Assembly: GCA_033763845.1 (NCBI GenBank)
Contig: JANRJR010000051.1
Location: forward strand, 1 to 25,029
Source: DASZBR01 sp033763845
GTDB lineage: Bacteria > Pseudomonadota > Gammaproteobacteria > DASZBR01
Length of the DNA: 25,029 nucleotides
Direction of reading: 5' to 3'
Shown here piece by piece: positions 17,601 through 22,464 of this stretch. Below the pieces are notes generated by a model. The model did no database searches. It was not told where the DNA came from and was given only the letters and a program-made list of their open reading frames with translations. How positions within the stretch are numbered: the first letter of the stretch is position 1; every line of letters begins with the position of its first letter. The translations under genes and the position numbers were made by a program.

Positions 17601-17830
17601 GGCTCTATCGCGTGAATGAAATTTTTGCGAATTTGCCGCATTATAATTTTATTTTTAATCCGTTGGGATTATATGGACCTGATGAAGAAACTTTAAAATT
17701 ATTAAAATCAAAATTGCAGTGTGTAGATCAGAGTGATTGTTTATTTGGGCATTCTGACATGAAGATTCCGATCAAGACATTGTTTGAAAAAATTTATACG
17801 TTAATCATAAAGGAGAGTGGATATGAGTAG
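14615..17830 (+). CDS. vgrG: VgrG/TssI spike protein with C-terminal alpha/beta-hydrolase (lipase-like) domain
   Basis: This 1071-aa protein is an evolved VgrG. Residues 1 to about 320 form the gp27-like base. An OB-fold gp5-like domain follows (about 325-405, with HINGDPDRPVILGVMPS), then the conserved RTPHDNQWLMDD stretch (about 425-436) and a beta-helical needle of short repeats ending in KIILTVGSSSLRISRDG (from 573). After a linker (about 610-740) comes an alpha/beta-hydrolase: oxyanion motif FVHGYN (748-753), nucleophile elbow AHSLG with Ser872, a likely acid at Asp991/992 and His1046. The elbow has Ala in place of the first Gly of GxSxG. VgrG tips the type VI secretion tube, so the hydrolase is presumably delivered into target cells as an esterase or phospholipase. 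No other T6SS gene is in the window. Initiation signals are weak. The downstream membrane-protein gene overlaps its end. Confidence 0.9.
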   Translation: MLEKFDHNFCFLSIGSYSHEYFSVLGFTTFQFTLSQNYKVTVTFRVNQPVSLSKCLHQPVRLSWHQQFLHGIVTHAEDGQVVFESPLYSLSQTKHSRIYADKNFPELIQAVLSDYSWQIKKDFDFLLKVQYPVSKYTAQYQETHLEFIQRQCSRWGINFCFIQHEAKAILTFFDENNVINERFSEAELNWLGLSQYQIHRKLLPKKVNINDYNPDTPELDLSMEIESKSVGSQTDNRLYEFYQTRELGKIILKRRLEYYDCLREYIFLQTDYLNLQLGQKILLQNNYFYITELNFKIDILGSSHHANATLIGINKNYRPALPILFRMPYVTAHVISEHVDEAGRYYISPDYDENYTQNTYPVRLAQPCAGNNIGFHFPLVKHSQVVITHINGDPDRPVILGVMPSEIKPHPVTGANNSQHVLRTPHDNQWLMDDSENTNNMQFTTQNNKAELNLRSDIMEVKTMGHILFEAKELFQTVQDNYFHASHESYMVNIGKNYTVVTEKGDIAVSSGKNFELSARQVEFVSDKNLNIQSKNIQWRCDNITFQSSKILLSAKNIMVLKSSQLNINSMAKIILTVGSSSLRISRDGITFNSPFVKFNTPSFISSPPQLAASNGESANALFKNSQLMLQYKNLEERFSSYMIKNKHNIIWSGSVREKNNFNNLEFSEPVEIHHADLPVIGVEGKAQKPSNIAHFQPQQKKLHEITLLSKPKYKVISQSRGLFQCELLSEEELNYFKNQTNNKIIIFVHGYNVPAGHFGKYSYLRTPEEGFTDDSVNGSGAPNWLMHMEYNLNCAIQNTYLEFPWDKKALDYRRILGIHWPGYKKIYDIPWSNNLNFSGMEFNALASGYALSPLIKQLHRAGIEITLIAHSLGNLVAVQLMDLLGREHQTFIDHVFLWQAAIAKTALSPCPIDSLEQKQKAVKQSMVGSVMAVGAPPLILYEYYGEFLRQKAAQFKNIPPWALYEKDPFAYFPYAHYAAKKLHVLFSENDDVLKWLYRVNEIFANLPHYNFIFNPLGLYGPDEETLKLLKSKLQCVDQSDCLFGHSDMKIPIKTLFEKIYTLIIKESGYE
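16434..16440 (+). repeat. Poly-C7 tract at the spike/toxin junction of vgrG
   Basis: Seven consecutive C bases encode part of Ser607-Pro608-Pro609, at the end of the needle and before the linker to the hydrolase. It is conspicuous in an AT-rich gene. A one-base slip here would leave the VgrG core intact but remove the hydrolase. Confidence 0.6.
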
Positions 17831-18107
17831 TGTTCCAGAGAATCAATTATTTCGGTTGTTTGTGTTGGGGTGGATGAGTTTAACGGGCGTGATTATTTTT
17901 TTCTTAATGGGGCTGGAATTTTTAGGATTAAGCCAGGATGCGGTTGCAGATTTAATGTGTGTGATTCCCATTATATTGTTAGGGCTATTAATTTATGCCT
18001 ATGTGAAGGGTAAAAATCAATTATTACGACGATTGTGCTATGGCTATATGACAGTAGGAATTCCTTGTATTTTGCTGATGTTTATTGCGCCGATGTTTAT
18101 TACTTAA
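17823..18107 (+). CDS. Small three-helix membrane protein, candidate immunity protein for the VgrG hydrolase
   Basis: This 94-aa protein shows three hydrophobic segments (about 10-32, 40-60 and 73-93) joined by short polar loops, the second one basic (VKGKNQLLRR, about 61-70). I recognise no family. I chose the ATG at 17823 over a GTG at 17817 because AGGAG (17811-17815) lies 7 nt upstream. The start lies inside the last 8 nt of vgrG, so the two are translationally coupled. A small membrane protein directly after an effector-bearing VgrG is the usual place and type for an immunity protein that protects the producer from a lipid-acting toxin; that role is inferred from position only. Its stop overlaps the convergent carbonic anhydrase gene by 8 nt. 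Confidence 0.75.
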   Translation: MSSVPENQLFRLFVLGWMSLTGVIIFFLMGLEFLGLSQDAVADLMCVIPIILLGLLIYAYVKGKNQLLRRLCYGYMTVGIPCILLMFIAPMFIT

Positions 18108-18711
18108 TTATCTCAAATTGCCCTGTATTTTCATCATACTGTGAAACATCTGCTGTGGATAAATCAAACCACCAGCCATGAAGATTTAATTGCTTAGCGG
18201 TAAGGCGTGATTTAATTTCAGGGTAAGTTTTTAAATGCTCTAATTGTTGAATGACATTAATATGGGACAGCACATTGTGTGGATCGTGAGGTTGCGGATG
18301 TAACTGCTGTAATTTTTCATAAGAGGGTTTTGCATAAGACAGCCATTTTTTAATGGCAGAATCATGATTTTCTATCGTATTGTCAGTGAATGCACGCATT
18401 GCGCCACAATCCGAATGTCCACAAATCACAATGTCTGACACATTTAAAAACAGTGTTGAGAATTCAATGGCTGCGGCAACTGAAAGTGCATCGGTTGCGC
18501 CGTGGGGGGGGATAATATTGCCAATATTTCTCAATACAAATAAGTCGCCTGGATCCGTTGATGCAAACGTGTTGGGAACCACGCGGCTATCGCAACACGC
18601 AACAAATAATGTATCCGGTGATTGAAAATGCGCCAGCTTTGAAAATTTCGCGCGATATTCAGCGAGATTGTGTTCACGAAAATCCTTAATTCCCTGAATA
18701 AGTTTTTTCAT
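18100..18711 (-). CDS. can: Beta-class carbonic anhydrase
   Basis: This 203-aa protein has the beta-carbonic anhydrase zinc site: Cys40-Asp41-Ser-Arg43 (CDSR), His99 and Cys102 (in CGHSDCGAM). It interconverts CO2 and bicarbonate in the cytosol and supplies bicarbonate for carboxylases. Length and motifs agree with E. coli Can/CynT. Its ATG overlaps the yidC stop as ATGA, so it is the last gene of the rpmH-rnpA-yidD-yidC operon, where mnmE is common in other bacteria. The C-terminal end overlaps the convergent small membrane protein gene by 8 nt, leaving no room for a separate terminator. The codons for residues around IIPPHG contain a C8 run on the coding strand. Confidence 0.93.
   Translation of the reverse strand: MKKLIQGIKDFREHNLAEYRAKFSKLAHFQSPDTLFVACCDSRVVPNTFASTDPGDLFVLRNIGNIIPPHGATDALSVAAAIEFSTLFLNVSDIVICGHSDCGAMRAFTDNTIENHDSAIKKWLSYAKPSYEKLQQLHPQPHDPHNVLSHINVIQQLEHLKTYPEIKSRLTAKQLNLHGWWFDLSTADVSQYDENTGQFEIIK
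18504..18511. repeat. Homopolymer tract of eight G (C8 in the carbonic anhydrase coding strand)
   Basis: Eight consecutive G on the plus strand read as C8 in the carbonic anhydrase gene, spanning the codons of Ile-Pro-Pro-His in the GNIIPPHG region. It lies before the His and second Cys zinc ligands, so a one-base slip would abolish the enzyme. Confidence 0.6.
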
Positions 18712-20327
18712 GATTTTTTTGCTTTCGATGTTTTAGCTAATTTCTTAGCCTTAGATTTTGGCACGACATGTTTCATGATGTAGTACTGTTGTGCGATCGA
18801 TAAAGAATTATTCGCTACCCAATATAGAACCAAACCTGCTGGGAAGCTTAAAAATAATGCCGTAAAAATAAACGGCATCGCCATCATTAATTTACGTTGT
18901 GTGGGATCCGGTGCTTTGGGCGCAAACCATTGCTGAATAAAAATCGTTAAACCCATTAACACAGGTAAAACATAGTACGGGTCTTTAATGGACAAATCAT
19001 GAATCCATAAAATAAATGGCGCTTGGCGTAGTTGAACGCTTTCCATGATGACCCAATACAATGATAAAAATACCGGAATTTGAACCAGGAGGGGGAGGCA
19101 CCCACCCAGTGGATTGATCTTTTCGCGTTTGTACAACTCCATGGTTGCTTTCGCTAATTTTTGCTTATCATCGCCACAATTTTCGCGGATTTGCTCGATG
19201 CGGGGCTGTAATTCACGCATCGCGGCCATGGATCGAAAGCTAATCGAATTTAATTTGTAAAATAAAATTTTAATAAATAATGTTACAAGAACAATTGCCC
19301 ATCCCCAATTGCCCGTTAATTTATACATGGAGTTCATTACAGCAAAAATTATTCCAGCAATGAACCATAAAATACCGTAATCTACTGTGAGATTTAATCC
19401 CGGTGCAATTTTAGAAAGCGAGCTTGCAATTTCAGGGCCAACATATAATTGATCTGTAAATGTTTGTGATTGTTGTGGCGCTAATGTGGTTTGTGGACTT
19501 TCCATTCCTAAGGTGTAAACATCATTATTTTCGCGCGTGTAGTAATGGTAAATTTCATTTGGATCGGGAATCCATGCGCTTAAGAAATAGTGTTGTACCA
19601 TCGCAAGCCAACCATTTTTAGTTGTCTGGGTTAAATTTTGTTGCGCCATTTCTTTAAAGCTAATTTTTTCATAGCGTTTTTCAGGTGAAGAGACAACGCC
19701 ACCTAAATAGGTGCTGATATTAAAAGGCCCCACGCCTTTTGCGGAAACCGGTTTGCGTTGTAATTCAGCATAAGCGGTTGTTTGAATCGCAGCGCTTGAG
19801 CGGTTCGTGATGGTTTGGGAAACATGAATTAAATAATCATCCGGTGTGAAAGTATAAGTTTTAGTAATACTGATTTTTCCATTTTCCCAGGTGAGTGTGA
19901 CAATATTGTTTTCAATTTTCGCGTTGTAAATCATTTGATCGGCCGGAGGCAAAGCTTTGCTCGTCACGCCATTGGTTGCGACATAATATTCTTGCGGATC
20001 AGTGGTAAATAATTCTGTCGGTGTATTTTTATCTTCCAATGAAACGGGATATTTTAATAATTTTGCACCGACCAGTGTTCCACCAGCTCTGTTAATGGTT
20101 ATATCAATAACGTTTGTTTTGAAATTAACTAATTGATTTTTATTGGGTGGTACAACGGCTTGTGGCGGTGTAACCGTAGAGGGTTGCGAAACTGTACTTG
20201 TACTTTGTGTGGTATTGGTTTTGGGTACTTGCGTTGCAGGAGCATGTTCGGCTTCCCATGCATTCCATAACATCATTCCGATGAAAAATAATAATGATAT
20301 TAAAAACATTCGGCGCAAGTCAGTCAT
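18708..20327 (-). CDS. yidC: YidC membrane protein insertase
   Basis: This 539-aa protein has the gammaproteobacterial YidC layout: an N-terminal membrane helix (about 7-24), a Pro/Thr/Gln-rich linker, the periplasmic P1 domain (about 70-300), then the five-helix insertase core (about 318-525) with NPLGGCLPLLVQIPVF and LSFPAGLVLYW motifs and a Lys-rich cytoplasmic tail. It inserts proteins into the inner membrane alone or with SecYEG. By alignment from memory, the conserved groove Arg (R366 in E. coli) is Lys353 here and the following Pro (P371) is Lys358. The gene starts 8 nt inside yidD and ends in a 4-nt overlap with the carbonic anhydrase gene, so it is translationally coupled on both sides. 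Confidence 0.95.
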   Translation of the reverse strand: MTDLRRMFLISLLFFIGMMLWNAWEAEHAPATQVPKTNTTQSTSTVSQPSTVTPPQAVVPPNKNQLVNFKTNVIDITINRAGGTLVGAKLLKYPVSLEDKNTPTELFTTDPQEYYVATNGVTSKALPPADQMIYNAKIENNIVTLTWENGKISITKTYTFTPDDYLIHVSQTITNRSSAAIQTTAYAELQRKPVSAKGVGPFNISTYLGGVVSSPEKRYEKISFKEMAQQNLTQTTKNGWLAMVQHYFLSAWIPDPNEIYHYYTRENNDVYTLGMESPQTTLAPQQSQTFTDQLYVGPEIASSLSKIAPGLNLTVDYGILWFIAGIIFAVMNSMYKLTGNWGWAIVLVTLFIKILFYKLNSISFRSMAAMRELQPRIEQIRENCGDDKQKLAKATMELYKREKINPLGGCLPLLVQIPVFLSLYWVIMESVQLRQAPFILWIHDLSIKDPYYVLPVLMGLTIFIQQWFAPKAPDPTQRKLMMAMPFIFTALFLSFPAGLVLYWVANNSLSIAQQYYIMKHVVPKSKAKKLAKTSKAKKS

Positions 20328-20571
20328 GGTTTTTTTGTCTCTCTGGTAAAGAATCTACACCACCTTCACAGAACGGGTGGCATCGTAATAATCGTTGAAT
20401 TCCGAGTCGTATTCCCTTTAATACACCGTACATTTGTATGGCTTCCAACATATAAGCAGAACAACTAGGGAAAAAACGGCAATGTTGCCCGAGAAGCGGG
20501 CTTAACGCAAATTGATAAGATTTTATCAACCCGGTTAAGATTTTTTGCGGGAAGCGTTTAAGCGTTTCCAT
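20320..20571 (-). CDS. yidD: YidD membrane protein insertion efficiency factor
   Basis: This 83-aa protein carries the YidD signature CRFFPSCSAY (about 31-40) and RLLRCHPFCEGGVDSLPE (about 60-77), with an N-terminal amphipathic helix for peripheral attachment to the inner membrane. It helps YidC-dependent insertion. The start at 20571 lies 37 nt inside rnpA, the usual arrangement of these genes, and its end overlaps yidC by 8 nt. Confidence 0.95.
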   Translation of the reverse strand: METLKRFPQKILTGLIKSYQFALSPLLGQHCRFFPSCSAYMLEAIQMYGVLKGIRLGIQRLLRCHPFCEGGVDSLPERQKNHD

Positions 20572-20897
20572 TGTTCGTCGATCTTCTCCCGAATCACTTT
20601 GCTGTTTTGAGGGCCGAGTGCTTTATAAATGATAACGACCATATCCATGGGTGGCAATTCATATTGATTTAAGCGAAAGCTTTCGCGAATGATGCGTTTA
20701 ATTTTGTGGCGCGTGGTGGCTTTATGAACATGTTTTTTGCTGACTGAAACACATAGTCTGGGATGTGCAAAGGTATTTTGGTACGAAAAAATCGCCATAA
20801 ATGGCGATGTCAACTTGCGTCCCTTTTGGCAGACGGTTTGAATATCGCGATTTTCGGATAGGCGAAGTGAGCGGCTAAAGCCAAAGCGGCTAGGCAC
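20535..20897 (-). CDS. rnpA: RNase P protein component
   Basis: This 120-aa RnpA, the protein cofactor of RNase P, acts in 5' maturation of tRNAs. The N-terminal FGFSRSLRL stretch (5-13) and the KRIIRESFRL helix (67-76) are typical. The RNR motif that usually begins this helix reads RHK here (63-65), a visible departure. The start codon is GTG at 20897, within the last 8 nt of rpmH, which fits translational coupling; no upstream ATG is possible without a long overlap. The 3' end overlaps yidD by 37 nt. Confidence 0.94.
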   Translation of the reverse strand: MPSRFGFSRSLRLSENRDIQTVCQKGRKLTSPFMAIFSYQNTFAHPRLCVSVSKKHVHKATTRHKIKRIIRESFRLNQYELPPMDMVVIIYKALGPQNSKVIREKIDEQWKRLNASRKKS

Positions 20898-21024
20898 TCA
20901 GTGTTTTACGTCCTTTGCGGCGGCGAGCATTGATGACCTTACGGCCGTTCTTTGTGGCCATACGGGCACGAAAGCCGTGAGTACGCTTGCGCTTGATTTG
21001 TGACGGTTGGAACGTTCTTTTCAT
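20890..21024 (-). CDS. rpmH: Ribosomal protein bL34
   Basis: This 44-aa protein begins MKRTFQPS and contains the KRKRTHGFRARM and GRKVINARRRKGRKTLSA blocks of bL34, a 50S subunit protein. The ATG at 21024 is the family start; the frame stays open upstream to 21231, but that extension does not resemble bL34 and contains the promoter. AAGGTAG precedes the ATG. It is the first gene of the rpmH-rnpA-yidD-yidC-can operon. Confidence 0.97.
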   Translation of the reverse strand: MKRTFQPSQIKRKRTHGFRARMATKNGRKVINARRRKGRKTLSA

Positions 21025-21054
21025 ATATATATCTACCTTATAACAAGGGCCGGA

Positions 21055-21083
21055 ATCATAAAGGACGGCCCTCCATGTGTCAA
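21055..21083 (-). promoter_or_regulatory. Strong sigma70-type promoter of the rpmH operon
   Basis: On the minus strand a perfect TTGACA (21083-21078) is followed after 17 nt by TATGAT (21060-21055, 5 of 6 with TATAAT). Transcription would start near 21048, leaving a leader of about 24 nt. This is the best promoter match in the window and suits a ribosomal-protein operon. Confidence 0.8.
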
Positions 21084-21123
21084 ATCCTGTCCTATACTCA
21101 TATATAAGGTGTAAATGTAAAAG

Positions 21124-21138
21124 GCCGCTTTGAGCGGC
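21124..21138. repeat. Small GC-rich hairpin in the leader of the 429-aa gene
   Basis: GCCGCT (21124-21129) and AGCGGC (21133-21138) form a 6-bp stem with a 3-nt loop, directly before the GGAGGG ribosome site (21139-21144). It could hinder or time ribosome access to the plus-strand gene. Read on the other strand it is followed by a few T and resembles a weak terminator, but no gene runs into it from that side. Confidence 0.4.
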
Positions 21139-21151
21139 GGAGGGATGTGTG

Positions 21152-22441
21152 ATGGCTAACAAGACACCAGATGAAATTGCGGCAATGGTTGAATCAGCGC
21201 GCGGCTTTTTGAAAGCTAACTCTTTGCGCACTATGAGTGCATCTAGTGATGAGGCGGTACGAAAACAGGGTGAGCGACAAATGGCGGAATTTCTTAATAA
21301 TTTTAAGGGTTGGTCTTCACAAGATTTGAATAATTTACAAGGGGCGCTTTTGAAAAAATTTGATGAAGAAATGCAAAATGCTCCTTTGCGTATTGATGGA
21401 AATGCTAATACCGCTCGACAAAATTTAAATAAAGAAATGAGAAGTGTTTTTCAAAATTTATTTGATATTGAAAGTGTTGTGAAGCGTGGAGAAGGCGCTA
21501 TTCCTCGGGTAGAGATTGTTGAGTCTCAGCAAAACCAGCCTATACAGCGAGAAGAGCAGTCTTCAGTGGCTAAACCAGCTGAATCCAAAGCATTTTTACA
21601 AAAAGTAAAAGATATCGTGAATCGCGGTACAGAAAGCATTAATGCGAAAGTCTCAGAAGTTAAGACAGTCATGGAAGAAAAAAGAAAAGAAAGAAAAATA
21701 GAACAGCAAGGCAAAAAAATTGAGCAAGGCGGAAGTTTACTCGAAAAGCTTGCTCAAAAAGCAAAAAATAAAATTGCTGAGCTTGGTGATAAAGCCATGG
21801 AAAGAATAATGAAATTATCCTCGAAAAGCAGGGGTGGGGATGTTGAAATGAAGGAGATGCAGATTGGGTTACCCAAAAACGTTCGGAAAGCTGGTGCTGC
21901 AAGTGTTGAAGCAGAAATACACGAGGGTCATGCTACGAAAATTGATTTTATGCTTCAGGATACCATGGATATGTTAGAGAATGCTCGTACAATTTCAGAT
22001 GGCGCTAAACCTATAGCAGATTCCCCTTCAATAATTGATCAAATCTATGCCGAGATAGAAGCCGTAGATGCGAGTATTAACAATGAGGTTGGTGAATTTG
22101 CAGGAAGCGCGGAAGCGTTAATGAAAGCGGAAGAAGTCGTCACTCGAGAAGATGTACAAGATTTAAATCTCGAATTTGATTTTGATAACCAATTTGGTCC
22201 TAGCACTACAGAGCTGAAGCAAGTCGCAACTGAAGCTGATCAGGCGTTGAGTAATCTCGATAAACCTCTTGAAAAAGCTAAGTCGGTAGAAAAACCTGCT
22301 TCTTTTGAAGAGAAAATGGATGAGCTCGATAAGGCATTAAAAGCAATCGACGACGCTGAGCCGGCTAAGAGTTCAGCAAAATCACCTGAGCCAACCAAAG
22401 ATCCAGGTTCCGGTCCTTCTTCACCACGTGGCGGCCCTTAA
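21152..22441 (+). CDS. Unknown 429-aa coiled-coil protein upstream of the kinase
   Basis: I recognise no family. The protein is acidic/basic patchy and almost wholly helix-prone: a helical N-terminus (about 1-105), a Gln/Glu/Ser-rich linker, a Lys/Glu/Gln-rich coiled coil (about 145-225), an acidic helical region (about 250-400) and a Pro/Ser/Gly-rich tail (SGPSSPRGGP at the end). No signal peptide or membrane helix is present. I chose the ATG at 21152 over the adjacent GTG at 21149 because GGAGGG (21139-21144) then has 7-nt spacing. The Ser/Thr kinase gene begins 23 nt after its stop with its own strong ribosome site, so the two form an operon. It may be a substrate, adaptor or co-secreted partner of that kinase; this is inference from position only. 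Confidence 0.85.
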   Translation: MANKTPDEIAAMVESARGFLKANSLRTMSASSDEAVRKQGERQMAEFLNNFKGWSSQDLNNLQGALLKKFDEEMQNAPLRIDGNANTARQNLNKEMRSVFQNLFDIESVVKRGEGAIPRVEIVESQQNQPIQREEQSSVAKPAESKAFLQKVKDIVNRGTESINAKVSEVKTVMEEKRKERKIEQQGKKIEQGGSLLEKLAQKAKNKIAELGDKAMERIMKLSSKSRGGDVEMKEMQIGLPKNVRKAGAASVEAEIHEGHATKIDFMLQDTMDMLENARTISDGAKPIADSPSIIDQIYAEIEAVDASINNEVGEFAGSAEALMKAEEVVTREDVQDLNLEFDFDNQFGPSTTELKQVATEADQALSNLDKPLEKAKSVEKPASFEEKMDELDKALKAIDDAEPAKSSAKSPEPTKDPGSGPSSPRGGP

Positions 22442-22464
22442 TTTTTATTCGGGAGGGGCGCGCT

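Noticed and set aside
21124..21138. Terminator on the minus strand
   Set aside because: The hairpin has only a short T stretch and no minus-strand gene ends there; a role in the leader of the plus-strand gene is more likely.
21025..21151. Replication origin next to rpmH
   Set aside because: rpmH-rnpA-yidD-yidC often lies near dnaA/oriC, but I see no dnaA gene, no DnaA-box cluster and no AT-rich repeat array; the spacer is explained by the two divergent leaders.
20890..21231. 113-aa protein ending in the bL34 sequence
   Set aside because: The extension upstream of 21024 includes the rpmH promoter and resembles nothing; bL34 is 44 aa.
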